This document shows positions 34,823-43,484 of a DNA stretch of 64,000 bases, piece by piece (within the stretch, counting starts at the first letter, position 1; every line of letters starts with the position of its first letter). The notes under the pieces were generated by a model, which was given only the letters and a program-made list of their open reading frames with translations, made no database searches and was not told the origin of the DNA. The stretch is from JABSSA01 sp039984715 (GTDB lineage Bacteria; Pseudomonadota; Alphaproteobacteria; Rhodobacterales; Rhodobacteraceae): contig JBDWUA010000016.1 in the NCBI GenBank assembly GCA_039984715.1, forward strand, positions 434,001 to 498,000, written 5' to 3'. A program made the position numbers and the translations under genes.

Positions 34823-35907
34823 CCCTGATCGTGCTCCTCAAGTGCCAGATCATTCACCGTCGCGATACGGCGCGCCAGCTTTTCGTTGAATCCTAGTTCC
34901 GCCAATTGAGCCGCCAGCTTGATTGCTGCCGAAACTCCGGTGGCATCTGCTGCACCATGCGATTTAACGACTGTCCCGTTCAAGCCCAAGAATACGCCAC
35001 CGTTTACACGGCGCGGATCAATGCGTTTGCGCAAACGGCGTAATGAGGTCAATGCAAGCAAAGAAGCAAGCCGGGAAAGTGGTGTGTATTTGAAGGCTTC
35101 GCGTAATAAATCGCCTATTAAACTGGCGGTACCTTCGCCCGTTTTAATGGCCACATTTCCTGTAAATCCGTCGGTCACAATTACGTCGGCAATATTACCT
35201 GGAATGTCGCCACCTTCGACGAATCCCACAAATTCGAATTCCGCAGCGTCTTGTTGGGCGCGAATCAATTCATAGGCTTCTTTCAGTTCGGTGCGACCTT
35301 TGTGTTCTTCGGTCCCGACATTCAGAAGGCCAACGCGGGGGCGCGACAGGTTCATGCCATTGCGTGCATAAGACGCGCCCATCAGAGCAAAACGCAGCAA
35401 ATCTTGTGCATCCGCGCGAATATCTGCGCCGACGTCCAACATAACGTTAAACCCTTGTGGGTTTCGGCTGGGCCAAAGCACAGAAATTGCGGGGCGATTG
35501 ACGCCGGGCAATTTGCGCAGACGGATCATCGAAATCGCCATCAATGCGCCGGTATTGCCACAACTGACGGCGACGCTGGCTTTGCCACCGCGCACGGCTT
35601 CGATTGTGGACCACATAGACGTGCCTTTGCCAGTGCGTACGACTTGGCTTGGTTTGTCGTCCATGCTGACAACTTGCGTTGCGTCGCAAATCGAAACCCG
35701 ACCCGTCAGATATTTTCTGCGGGCCAACAAACGTTCCAATTCGGCCTTGGGGCCATGTAAAAGAAACGAAATGTCAGGGTTTTCTTTGGCCGAGATATTC
35801 ATCCCGGCCACGACTGCGGCCGGACCCATGTCCCCGCCCATCGCGTCAATAGATAGAATGGTCGGGCGGTGAGGGACGTCGTCGTTCTGATCGGTCTGAG
35901 CCGTCAT
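34819..35907 (-). CDS. plsX: Phosphate acyltransferase PlsX
   Basis: Converts acyl-ACP to acyl-phosphate for phospholipid synthesis (with PlsY). 362 residues from ATG at 35905-35907 (MTAQTDQNDDVPHRP). A longer start to 35970 overlaps the rpmF end and is unneeded. Motifs: ILSIDAMGGDMGPAAVVAGM near residue 17, CGNTGALMAISMIRLRKLPG near 115, GFVEGGDIPGNIADVIVTDG near 225 and FTGNVAIKTGEGTASLIGDL near 248. Soluble, peripheral at the membrane. Between rpmF (28 bp upstream) and fabH (overlap), the usual alphaproteobacterial operon. Confidence 0.96.
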   Translation of the reverse strand: MTAQTDQNDDVPHRPTILSIDAMGGDMGPAAVVAGMNISAKENPDISFLLHGPKAELERLLARRKYLTGRVSICDATQVVSMDDKPSQVVRTGKGTSMWSTIEAVRGGKASVAVSCGNTGALMAISMIRLRKLPGVNRPAISVLWPSRNPQGFNVMLDVGADIRADAQDLLRFALMGASYARNGMNLSRPRVGLLNVGTEEHKGRTELKEAYELIRAQQDAAEFEFVGFVEGGDIPGNIADVIVTDGFTGNVAIKTGEGTASLIGDLLREAFKYTPLSRLASLLALTSLRRLRKRIDPRRVNGGVFLGLNGTVVKSHGAADATGVSAAIKLAAQLAELGFNEKLARRIATVNDLALEEHDQG

Positions 35908-35935
35908 AGTCCTTGCCAGAGTCCGCCCGTCTCCC

Positions 35936-36142
35936 TTAGGCCGCGTCGTCTTCGAGATCGATCTCGTCATTCAGCGGAACGATTTCTTGATCGTTGTAAT
36001 GTCCACACGCGGCACAGATGTGGTGCGGGCGTTTCAATTCGCCACAGTTTGGGCATTCATTTGGGTTTGCTGCTATCAGCGCGTCGTGGGCCCGCCGGTT
36101 GTTGCGGCGTGATTTCGACACTTTGTTCTGTTGCACGGCCAT
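35936..36142 (-). CDS. rpmF: 50S ribosomal protein L32
   Basis: 68 residues. Starts MAVQQNKVSKSRRNNRRAHD; zinc-binding pairs CPNCG and CAACG (near residues 30 and 43) identify the Cys4 (zinc-dependent) form of L32. Acidic tail NDEIDLEDDAA. Upstream of plsX on the same strand, the classic coupling of L32 to lipid synthesis. The 186 bp between it and the DUF177 gene carry no obvious gene. Confidence 0.98.
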   Translation of the reverse strand: MAVQQNKVSKSRRNNRRAHDALIAANPNECPNCGELKRPHHICAACGHYNDQEIVPLNDEIDLEDDAA

Positions 36143-36328
36143 TGGCGTTGCCTTTGTCGGTTGCGGCGCACACCGTCTTTAACGTCGGAGGCGCGAGTCT
36201 GTGAATTTCGTCCTATAGCGGGCGTGACCGTGCGTTTAGGCAAAGCCTGAGCACATGTCCAACCCAAAATCTTTCTGAGCCGCGAAAAATACGGATATCG
36301 TGTCGTCGCGCAAGCCCGAAATGCGTCC

Positions 36329-36877
36329 TTAATCGTCTTTATTTAACTTATCACGCAGCTCGGAAAGGCTCGCAAACGGTTTTGCGGCCTGATCCGTCAT
36401 CGCGACAACGCCTTTTTCAGCGTGAATCACGTTGTCGAACTCGACTGAGTCGGCCCTAGGATAGTCAGGCATCTCAAGAGACAGGGCTTCGATCATCACG
36501 ATTTCGGGGTCTAGCCACGCGCCAAGGCGCTCGATTGAGTCATCCTCTGGCATCTCAACTTCTTCGTCATCGGGTGTTTCAATCACAGCGATGAAGTGAC
36601 GTTCGACTTTTGCATCGATGCGCGTCGTCACCGGGGCCAAGGATACAGTGCAGGGTTGAACAACTGTGGCGCCAAGGTCTGCGACCAAGAGCCAGTCGGA
36701 TTTTCCTTTTGGGCGAAACTCTCCGACGAATCGCAGTTTTCGCAATTCCAGCAATTCCAAGGATTCCGCGATATTTCGCAAGGCAGTATTATCGGGGCGG
36801 ATTTCAAACCGCTGTATCTTGTTAGAACTCAGGTCAGATACGCGGAATGCGTGTATTGAATGTGATGTCTTGCTCAT
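36329..36877 (-). CDS. DUF177/YceD family protein
   Basis: 182 residues. The YceD/DUF177 family is usually found just before rpmF, as here, and is linked to 23S rRNA accumulation in plants and E. coli. Visible features: a SDWLLVADLGATVVQPCTVS segment near residue 60-79, with the conserved Cys, and the acidic IETPDDEEVEMPEDDSIERL near 100. DPEIVMIEALSLEMPDYPRA near 122 matches the family motif (LaLPxyPrh-type). The C-terminal helix reads PFASLSELRDKL. Divergent from the BamE-like lipoprotein. Confidence 0.9.
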   Translation of the reverse strand: MSKTSHSIHAFRVSDLSSNKIQRFEIRPDNTALRNIAESLELLELRKLRFVGEFRPKGKSDWLLVADLGATVVQPCTVSLAPVTTRIDAKVERHFIAVIETPDDEEVEMPEDDSIERLGAWLDPEIVMIEALSLEMPDYPRADSVEFDNVIHAEKGVVAMTDQAAKPFASLSELRDKLNKDD

Positions 36878-36966
36878 AGCTATTTATTTTCGTTTCTTGT
36901 ACCGGGCGTCACTGCTTGGTAATCGAGATAAAAGCACAGCTGCCGACGAACAAGGGGCTTGGGGGA

Positions 36967-37425
36967 ATGCATATCAAACGGTCGATGATTTCATGCGCAC
37001 TGGTAAGTGGTATATTAGCGCTTTCCGCATGTTCACCCATATATACCAACCATGGTTATATTCCGCCGGAAGAAAACCTGACAGAGATTGTCGTCGGCGT
37101 GGATGATCGTTCGACCGTCGATGATATTGTCGGACCACCGTCTTCCACCGGTGTTTTGGGCGAATCAGGTTACTTTTATGTACGCTCAAAATTCAAAGCA
37201 GTTGGGCCACGTCGTCCCAAAGAGGTTGAACGCCAAGTTTTGGCCATCAGCTTTGATGAAGGCGGAACCGTTCAAAATATCGAACGCTTTGGTTTGGAAG
37301 ACGGGCGCGTTGTTGCCTTGTCTCGACGTGTGACCAAAGGCGGAGTCGAGGACAAGACGTTCCTGCGACAGCTTTTGGGTAACATCGGCAACTTCAATCC
37401 AGGCGACTTCCTCGGAGACGGCTAA
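36967..37425 (+). CDS. bamE: BamE/OmlA (SmpA)-family outer-membrane lipoprotein
   Basis: 152 residues from ATG 36967, with GGGGG just upstream; a GTG/ATG-like start at 36916 is unneeded. Signal peptide MHIKRSMISCALVSGILALS followed by AC is a lipobox L-S-A-C. The mature part has HGYIPPEENLTEIVVGVDDR then STVDDIVGPPSSTG near residues 30-55. This matches the SmpA/BamE pattern (hGy.p.e..l..i..G.ts...v...lG.Ps). BamE helps the BAM complex insert outer-membrane proteins. C-terminal extension is longer than E. coli BamE and ends DFLGDG. Divergent from the DUF177 gene. Confidence 0.9.
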   Translation: MHIKRSMISCALVSGILALSACSPIYTNHGYIPPEENLTEIVVGVDDRSTVDDIVGPPSSTGVLGESGYFYVRSKFKAVGPRRPKEVERQVLAISFDEGGTVQNIERFGLEDGRVVALSRRVTKGGVEDKTFLRQLLGNIGNFNPGDFLGDG

Positions 37426-37498
37426 CCATACGCCTTTCGCATCTGTTACATGTGGTTTCACTAAGCAGTCATATGAGCTGTGAAAGGGAACATGCATT

Positions 37499-38245
37499 TT
37501 GCTAGATTCTGAAAGCCAGATGATACCGCTTAAGCGGGGGCGCTATGTTGCTGAACAAGCGCATTCTGCCCGGCAGATAGCAGAAGCGCAGGCGTTGCGA
37601 GCAGTGTGTTTCGGAGTCGCCCAAGACGATTCGGACGCGTTTGACGATGTTTGCACCCATATATTGATTCGCTGTTTGACCACGTCGCAGCTTGTGTGTT
37701 GCTTCCGATTGCTGCCGATAACAGGCCCCGAAATCGCACAAAGCTATTCCGCCCAGTATTATGATCTCAGCGCTTTGGAAGTTTTTGAAGGCAAAATGGT
37801 CGAGATGGGCCGGTTTTGCGTCCACCCTGAGAATCACGACCCGGACATATTGCGGATCGCTTGGGGGGCACTGACGGTTTACGTGGACCGGTATGATGTT
37901 CGCATGTTGTTTGGGTGTTCTTCGTTTACGGGGACTGACACGGCCGAGTATTTGGATGCCTTTGCTATGCTAAAAGCACGTTATCTTGCGCCAAATCGTT
38001 GGTCGCCGCGTGTGAAAGCGCCAAATGTCTTTCAATTTGCTGCACGAATGCAGGGCAAACCTGATTGCAAAAAGGCAATGTTGCAGATGCCGCCTTTGCT
38101 CAAAACCTACCTGATGATGGGGGGCTGGGTCAGTGATCACGCGGTTGTCGATCAACAAATGAACACGCTTCATGTCTTTACAGGTCTTGAGGTTGGGGCA
38201 ATCCCGGCGGCGCGCAAACGATTGCTGCGCGCAGTCGCGGGATAG
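37499..38245 (+). CDS. olsB: L-ornithine N-alpha-acyltransferase (OlsB-like)
   Basis: GNAT-fold acyltransferase that transfers 3-hydroxyacyl chains from ACP to ornithine, giving lyso-ornithine lipid. 248 residues from TTG 37499, which has AAGGGAA 8 nt upstream; an in-frame ATG at 37520 is the alternative. Family pattern: EAQALRAVCFGV near residue 31, QYYDLSALEVFEGKMVEMGR, FCVHPENHDPDILRIAWGAL near 103-122, and MLFGCSSFTGTDTAEYLDAF near 130-149. The C-terminal segment PPLLKTYLMMGGWVSDHAVV is the typical hemolysin-like acyltransferase end. Autoinducer synthase was considered and rejected because of the FGCSSFxG motif. No olsA is adjacent. Confidence 0.88.
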   Translation: MLDSESQMIPLKRGRYVAEQAHSARQIAEAQALRAVCFGVAQDDSDAFDDVCTHILIRCLTTSQLVCCFRLLPITGPEIAQSYSAQYYDLSALEVFEGKMVEMGRFCVHPENHDPDILRIAWGALTVYVDRYDVRMLFGCSSFTGTDTAEYLDAFAMLKARYLAPNRWSPRVKAPNVFQFAARMQGKPDCKKAMLQMPPLLKTYLMMGGWVSDHAVVDQQMNTLHVFTGLEVGAIPAARKRLLRAVAG

Positions 38246-38301
38246 CACAGGCGCAGGTGCATTTGGTTGACGCTGTGGGCTGCGCGGATTAGGCCGCGCG
38301 T

Positions 38302-40116
38302 ATGGCTATAACTCCGCTGCTTCAGCTTTCCGATATTTCGCTCACCTTCGGTGGTGATCCTGTCTTTGATGGACTGTCCCTTGTGGTTCAACCGGGGGAC
38401 CGGGTGGCTTTGGTTGGTCGCAACGGGTCTGGCAAATCGACATTGATGAAAGTCATGGCGAATATTGTTGAGCCAGACACCGGACAGATCGTGTGTGGGC
38501 CGGGCGTCAGCGTTGGGTATATGGAACAAGACCCCGATTTGTCCGGTTTTGAAACACTGGGTGAATTTGCGTCAGCAGGTTTAGAACCCGGTGAGCTGTA
38601 TAAGGTCGAGCGCGCGGCCGAAGGGCTCAAGTTTGATGCGGCGCGCCCGGTTGAAACCGCCAGTGGAGGGGAACGTCGCAGGGCGGCTCTTGCGCGGTTG
38701 TTGGCAGAAGCGCCGGAATTGATGCTGTTGGATGAACCGACAAACCATCTCGATATCGAAGCGATTTCGTGGTTGGAATCCGAACTGAAATCAACACGCG
38801 CTGGATTCGTTTTGATCTCGCACGACCGTCGGTTTCTGCGTGAACTGACCCGCGCAACCCTTTGGATTGACAGAGGAGTCGTGCGTCGGCGCGAAAGCGG
38901 CTTTGATGGTTTCGAAGAATGGCGAGACACGACTTGGGCCGAAGAAGACACGCAACGCCACAAATTGAACCGCAAGATCAAAGCAGAGGCGCGTTGGGCC
39001 GTTGAAGGCATTTCGGCGCGGCGAAAGCGCAATCAGGGACGGGTGCGCGCGCTTAAGGCGTTGCGCCAAGAACGCTCGGATCAGATCAATCGCCAAGGGA
39101 CGGCAGCTATGGCGTTGGACGTCGGTCCAAAGTCTGGGCGCATGGTGATTGATGCGCAGGGGATTTCCAAAGCATATGATGGGCGCGTTTTGTTGCGCCC
39201 CTTTGATATACGCATGAATCGTGGGGACCGGGTTGCTTTGGTTGGGCCAAATGGTGTTGGCAAAACCACGTTGTTGAACATGCTGATCGGGCAAGAAGAA
39301 CCAGACACGGGCACCGTGCGAACCGGGACAAATGTCGCTTTGGCGGTTTTTGATCAAGCGCGGTCCCAGCTGGACCCGAACGCGAGCCTTTGGGACAGCC
39401 TCACTCAGGACCCAGAAATGCGGATCAGCGGGCAATCGGATCAGGTGATGGTGCGCGGTGCGCCGCGTCATGTGGTTGGGTATTTAAAAGAGTTTCTGTT
39501 TGACGAAGCGCAAGCACGTGCGCCCGTTCGTTCTTTGTCAGGTGGTGAGCGTGCGCGATTGTTGCTGGCGCGGATCATGGCGCGCCAATCCAACCTTTTG
39601 GTGTTGGATGAACCAACAAACGATTTGGACGTCGAAACGTTGGACCTGTTGCAAGACTTGATTGGTCAATATGACGGGACCGTTCTTTTGGTCAGCCACG
39701 ACCGTGATTTTCTGGATCGTGTCGCCGTGACGACCGTCGCATTGGAAGGCGACGAAACCGCGACGATCTATGCGGGCGGTTGGAGCGATTACCGATCACA
39801 ACGACCAGAGAGCACGCAGATCGAGAAAAAAGAGAAAGCTAGGGACGCGAAACGCCGGTCCAAAGCCTCCAAACAAGACACGGGGCTGAGTTTCACAGAA
39901 AAACACCGCCTCAAAGCGCTGCCCGATGAAATGGCACGGCTTGAAGCCGAGATTGGCAAGCTGACAGAATTGTTAGCGGATCCTGAACTGTTTACGCGTG
40001 AACCTGTTAAGTTCCGCAAAGCAACCGAAGCGATGAGCGCGCGGCAAGACAAGTTGATGAGTGCCGAAGAAGAGTGGCTGGAATTGGCGGAAAAAGCCGA
40101 AAGTACAGGGGCCTAG
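38302..40116 (+). CDS. ABC-F family ATPase (Uup-type)
   Basis: 604 residues with two soluble ABC domains and no transmembrane part. First Walker A GRNGSGKSTL near residue 38, signature ASGGERRRAAL near 117 and Walker B LMLLDEPTNHLD near 135. Second Walker A GPNGVGKTTLL near 315, signature SLSGGERARLLL near 412 and Walker B LLVLDEPTNDLD near 432. The linker between domains is Arg/Lys-rich. A C-terminal coiled coil (about 535-600, with MARLEAEIGKLTELLADPEL) marks the Uup subtype, which binds DNA or ribosomes. ABC-F ATPases act on the translating ribosome; Uup affects transposon excision. Overlaps the convergent SDR gene by 4 bp at the stops. Confidence 0.93.
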   Translation: MAITPLLQLSDISLTFGGDPVFDGLSLVVQPGDRVALVGRNGSGKSTLMKVMANIVEPDTGQIVCGPGVSVGYMEQDPDLSGFETLGEFASAGLEPGELYKVERAAEGLKFDAARPVETASGGERRRAALARLLAEAPELMLLDEPTNHLDIEAISWLESELKSTRAGFVLISHDRRFLRELTRATLWIDRGVVRRRESGFDGFEEWRDTTWAEEDTQRHKLNRKIKAEARWAVEGISARRKRNQGRVRALKALRQERSDQINRQGTAAMALDVGPKSGRMVIDAQGISKAYDGRVLLRPFDIRMNRGDRVALVGPNGVGKTTLLNMLIGQEEPDTGTVRTGTNVALAVFDQARSQLDPNASLWDSLTQDPEMRISGQSDQVMVRGAPRHVVGYLKEFLFDEAQARAPVRSLSGGERARLLLARIMARQSNLLVLDEPTNDLDVETLDLLQDLIGQYDGTVLLVSHDRDFLDRVAVTTVALEGDETATIYAGGWSDYRSQRPESTQIEKKEKARDAKRRSKASKQDTGLSFTEKHRLKALPDEMARLEAEIGKLTELLADPELFTREPVKFRKATEAMSARQDKLMSAEEEWLELAEKAESTGA

Positions 40117-40868
40117 CGCATCCGTAACGCGCCATCGAGGCGTATGACTTCGCCATTCAAATAGCCCAATTCCACAATGAACCCGGCCAAGCGTGCGTAT
40201 TCATGTGGATCACCCAAACGGGCAGGGTTAGGCACATCGGCAGCCAATTGGGCTTGAACGTCTTCGGGCAGTCCGGCCAACATTGGGGTCATAAAAATGC
40301 CCGGTGCGATTGCCATAACGCGGATACCGTTCGATGCCAGATCGCGCGCCATGGGCAAGGTCATCCCAACGATGCCACCTTTGGATGCGGCATAGGCCGC
40401 TTGTCCCTTTTGGCCATCAAAGGCTGCGACGGACGCGGTGTTGATGATCACGCCACGCGCACCGTCTTTGTCGGCGGTGTTCGCGCCCATTGCAGCGGCG
40501 GCTAGTCTTGCGACATTGAAGGACCCGACAAGATTGATGTCGATTGTTTTCTGAAACGCATCCAATGAATGCGCGCCATCTCGTCCTACGGTTTTCATTC
40601 CTATCGCGATTCCAGCACAGTTCACTGCGGCGGTGATCTGTCCCATCTGTGCCACGCCCAGATCAATTGCAGCCTGAACTGACACTTCATCTGTGACATC
40701 GGTTTCGGCAAAAAAGACCCCGATTTCCTGTGCAATTTTAGGACCTCGTGCAGTATCGCGATCTAAGATCGTTACTTGTGCACCCATTGCACGAAAGTGA
40801 CGCGCCGTTGCTTCGCCAAGTCCTGACGCGCCTCCGGTTACGAGGGCGGCGGTTGTTGAAAGCTCCAT
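40113..40868 (-). CDS. SDR family oxidoreductase, HSD17B10-like
   Basis: 251 residues from ATG at 40866-40868 (MELSTTAALVTGGASGLG), with GGAGAGACGTG upstream; the start at 40889 lacks this spacing. Rossmann glycine motif TGGASGLGEATAR near residue 11 and NAD-type Asp in TILDRD; INTASVAAF with catalytic Ser near 145, and YAASKGG near 158-164 (catalytic Tyr and Lys). The sequence between resembles 3-hydroxyacyl-CoA dehydrogenase type 2 (17-beta-HSD10), which oxidises short 3-hydroxyacyl-CoAs. Single gene, convergent with the ABC-F gene and upstream of nothing obvious. Confidence 0.92.
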   Translation of the reverse strand: MELSTTAALVTGGASGLGEATARHFRAMGAQVTILDRDTARGPKIAQEIGVFFAETDVTDEVSVQAAIDLGVAQMGQITAAVNCAGIAIGMKTVGRDGAHSLDAFQKTIDINLVGSFNVARLAAAAMGANTADKDGARGVIINTASVAAFDGQKGQAAYAASKGGIVGMTLPMARDLASNGIRVMAIAPGIFMTPMLAGLPEDVQAQLAADVPNPARLGDPHEYARLAGFIVELGYLNGEVIRLDGALRMR

Positions 40869-40982
40869 CACGTCTCTCCACTTCGTCAACGTTCGTTCAA
40901 CTGTTTGAAAAACAGATTAGCCGTCACGTTAGAATGGGCCAAATCGAAACGGCAACCCATAACAGCCACAGATGTGCAGGCT

Positions 40983-42125
40983 TTAACCTTTGTGAATCCA
41001 GCCACCGCCGTAAATGCGGCTGCTGTCACGGTCATAAAAGACGCAGGCTTGTCCGGGGCTTACACCTTCTTCTGCCACGGATAACACCACTTCGGCTTCG
41101 GTTGCAGAGATGGGGCGCAAAACAGCATCCGTTGGTGGGCGGGTGGAGCGAACTTTGACTGCGATATCCCATTGATCGCGACTGTCGAATGGTTCGTCAC
41201 CCAGCCAGTTGATTTCACGCACGGGTACGGTTCGCATCGCCAATAGATCACGCGGGCCGACAACGACCTGTCGTGTGTCGGCATCAAGTTTAACCACGTA
41301 AATCGGATCGGTAAGCCCACCGATGCCAAGACCGCGACGTTGACCAATCGTATAGTTGATCACACCATCATGCTTGCCCAATACGCGACCCTCAGGGTCC
41401 ACGATGTCGCCGGGGGCGGCGGCCTCTGGTCGCAGTTTCCGAATTACCGACGCATAATCGCCATTTGGCACAAAACAAATGTCTTGGCTGTCCGGTTTAT
41501 CCGCAACAGACAGGCCAAATTGCGCCGCAAGGGCGCGCGTTTCGGATTTTGATTCCAAATGACCAAGAGGGAATCGCAGAAAATCCAACTGCTCGGCTGT
41601 GGTTGAGAATAAGAAATACGACTGATCCCGCGCGGCATCTGCAGCTGAATGCAGCTCTGCGCCGGACGATCCCATCTTGCGCTGAATGTAATGCCCGGTG
41701 GCCATGCAATCGGCTTCGAGGTCTTTGGCCGTTTCCAATAGGTCCTTGAATTTCACACGCTCATTACAGCGAATACAGGGGACAGGCGTTGCCCCGCCTA
41801 GATAGCTGTCGGCAAATTCGTCGATAACCGCGTCTTTGAAAATATTTTCATAATCAAGGACATAGTGGGGAAAGTTCATTTCCTCTGCCACGCGGCGCGC
41901 ATCGTGAATATCGATCCCTGCGCAGCATGCACCTTTTTTGGATAGGGCCGCACCGTGGTCATAAAGTTGCAACGTAACACCGACAACATCATAGCCTTCA
42001 GATGCCAATTTGGCAGCCACGACAGAGCTGTCGACGCCACCAGACATCGCCACAACGACTCGGGTTTCGTGGGGCGGTTTGGCGAAGCCAAGAGAATTCA
42101 GGGTGTTGTGGTTTTGATCCAGCAT
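40983..42125 (-). CDS. mnmA: tRNA-specific 2-thiouridylase
   Basis: Introduces sulfur at position 2 of the wobble uridine in tRNA Lys/Glu/Gln. 380 residues. PP-loop AMSGGVDSSVVAAKLASEGY near residues 26-45. Catalytic cysteines: PVPCIRCNERVKFKDLL near 115 (first active-site Cys) and DSQDICFVPNGDYA near 212 (second). N-terminal extension of about 20 residues before the PP-loop is common in Rhodobacteraceae. The C-terminal beta domain ends in CVFYDRDSSRIYGGGWIHKG. Divergent from sciP, with about 120 bp between, and 114 bp downstream lies the SDR gene in the same direction. Confidence 0.97.
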   Translation of the reverse strand: MLDQNHNTLNSLGFAKPPHETRVVVAMSGGVDSSVVAAKLASEGYDVVGVTLQLYDHGAALSKKGACCAGIDIHDARRVAEEMNFPHYVLDYENIFKDAVIDEFADSYLGGATPVPCIRCNERVKFKDLLETAKDLEADCMATGHYIQRKMGSSGAELHSAADAARDQSYFLFSTTAEQLDFLRFPLGHLESKSETRALAAQFGLSVADKPDSQDICFVPNGDYASVIRKLRPEAAAPGDIVDPEGRVLGKHDGVINYTIGQRRGLGIGGLTDPIYVVKLDADTRQVVVGPRDLLAMRTVPVREINWLGDEPFDSRDQWDIAVKVRSTRPPTDAVLRPISATEAEVVLSVAEEGVSPGQACVFYDRDSSRIYGGGWIHKG

Positions 42126-42247
42126 TTCAAACTCGTTAGATTAGATTGAGAAATATAGGAAAATCTTAACTACTCTCAAGAGACCTCTTTATGTGTCGTT
42201 AAGCCACATACATCAAATTACCAGCAGCAATAATGCGAGCGAGTACG

Positions 42248-42526
42248 ATGTATTTGAAAAAGGTTGACGGTCCACGTGCGGTGACATTGCCAGATGGCAG
42301 TGTGATGACGCGTGCAGATTTGCCTCCGTCTTCGACACGGCGGTGGGTCGCCTCACGCAAGGCTTGTGTGGTCCGGGGTGTGCTTTACGGGTTGCTTACT
42401 GAAGATGCAGCCCTTAGCCATTATTCATTAAGCAGCGAAGAATTTCATGAATGGGTGCGTGCTGTCACGCTTCATGGTGAAGAAGCTTTAAAAGCGACTG
42501 CGCTACAACGGTATAGACAACCTTAG
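42248..42526 (+). CDS. sciP: CtrA inhibitor SciP (DUF1153 family)
   Basis: 92 residues from ATG 42248 (MYLKKVDGPRAVTLPDGSVM); an upstream start at 42233 is less conserved. DUF1153 helix-turn-helix protein; SciP in Caulobacter binds CtrA and blocks its recruitment of RNA polymerase in G1. The family core TRADLPPSSTRRWVASRKAC, then VVRGVLYGLLTEDAALSHYS and LSSEEFHEWVRAVTLHGEEA, is fully present. Its placement immediately upstream of ctrA (98-bp gap, same strand) is striking because the two products form one regulatory circuit. Confidence 0.93.
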   Translation: MYLKKVDGPRAVTLPDGSVMTRADLPPSSTRRWVASRKACVVRGVLYGLLTEDAALSHYSLSSEEFHEWVRAVTLHGEEALKATALQRYRQP

Positions 42527-42561
42527 GTTGTTGTGGTAATTTTGTTGCATGGGTAACGGGT

Positions 42562-42569
42562 GGTTAACC
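42562..42569 (+). promoter_or_regulatory. CtrA half-site-like palindrome before ctrA
   Basis: GGTTAACC lies 55 bp upstream of the ctrA start and contains the CtrA half-site core TTAACC on both strands. No second TTAA exists at the N7 distance, so it is a weak candidate for CtrA autoregulation. Confidence 0.35.
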
Positions 42570-42624
42570 TTTTACGTTCACGTTTCTGTTTATCGAATGT
42601 CAGCACGTGAAGCGGAGACATAGA

Positions 42625-43344
42625 ATGCGCGTATTGCTTGTAGAAGATGACCCTACAACTTCCAAAAGCATCGAACTGATGCTTACGCATGCAAATTTAA
42701 ATGTGTATGCGACTGATCTTGGTGAAGAAGGGATCGATCTTGCCAAGTTATATGACTATGATCTGATCCTTCTGGACCTTGATCTTCCAGATATGAATGG
42801 ACACGAGGTTCTGCGCCAGTTGCGACTGTCAAGAATCGAAACACCGATCTTGATTCTGTCCGGTGCCGACGACACAGAAAATAAGATCAAAGGGTTTGGA
42901 TTCGGCGCAGATGATTATCTGACAAAGCCATTCCATCGCGAAGAGCTTGTCGCACGTATTCACGCGATTATTCGTCGTTCCAAAGGCCATTCGCAGTCCG
43001 TGATCAAGACCGGAACAGTTTCGGTCAATCTGGATGCGAAAACAGTTAGCGTCGATACAACGCCTGTTCACTTGACGGGCAAGGAATACCAGATGCTCGA
43101 ATTGTTGAGCCTGCGCAAAGGCACAACCTTGACCAAAGAAATGTTCCTAAACCACCTTTACGGTGGCATGGACGAGCCGGAATTGAAAATCATCGACGTC
43201 TTTATTTGTAAGCTGCGCAAAAAGCTGTCGAATGCGACCGGTGGAGACAATTACATCGAAACGGTATGGGGACGTGGTTACGTATTGCGGGACCCAACAC
43301 CTGCGGTGGCGACGGATGACCAAGCAATGGCCATTGGCGCCTAA
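42625..43344 (+). CDS. ctrA: Cell-cycle master response regulator CtrA
   Basis: OmpR-type response regulator; in Rhodobacterales it controls motility, gene transfer agents and other late-growth traits. 239 residues from ATG 42625 (MRVLLVEDDPTTSKSIELML). Receiver: acidic pair ED at residues 7-9, phospho-acceptor Asp in YDLILLDLDLPDMNGHEVLR near 51, Thr/Ser in ILSGADD and Lys in DDYLTKPFHREE near 104. C-terminal winged helix from about 130: LTGKEYQMLELLSLRKGTTL then TKEMFLNHLYGGMDEPELKI and IDVFICKLRKKLSNATGGDN. These match CtrA very closely. A strong terminator follows. An in-frame GTG at 42607 adds six basic residues and is less likely. Confidence 0.97.
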   Translation: MRVLLVEDDPTTSKSIELMLTHANLNVYATDLGEEGIDLAKLYDYDLILLDLDLPDMNGHEVLRQLRLSRIETPILILSGADDTENKIKGFGFGADDYLTKPFHREELVARIHAIIRRSKGHSQSVIKTGTVSVNLDAKTVSVDTTPVHLTGKEYQMLELLSLRKGTTLTKEMFLNHLYGGMDEPELKIIDVFICKLRKKLSNATGGDNYIETVWGRGYVLRDPTPAVATDDQAMAIGA

Positions 43345-43366
43345 CACTTTCCAAGACGTGTTAACG

Positions 43367-43402
43367 AAAGAAGGCCACACAAAAGTGTGGCCTTCTTTTT
43401 TT
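43367..43402 (+). terminator. Rho-independent terminator of ctrA
   Basis: AAAGAAGGCCACAC, loop AAAA, GTGTGGCCTTCTTT followed by TTTT: a perfect 14-bp stem with tetraloop and T-run, 22 bp after the ctrA stop. Confidence 0.97.
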
Positions 43403-43484
43403 GTCGTCCCGCGATACCGTCTGGGGCTGGACCGCATCAATCTGCGCTTTTATGTGTTGATCTGAACGTGAGAGGGATCGTCAG

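Noticed and set aside
37499..38245. Acyl-homoserine-lactone synthase
   Set aside because: The segments VEMGRFCVHPENHD and FGCSSFTGTD match OlsB-type acyltransferases, not LuxI.
38791..39471. 226-codon minus-strand frame inside the ABC-F gene
   Set aside because: Fully embedded in a conserved gene on the other strand, compositionally a shadow.
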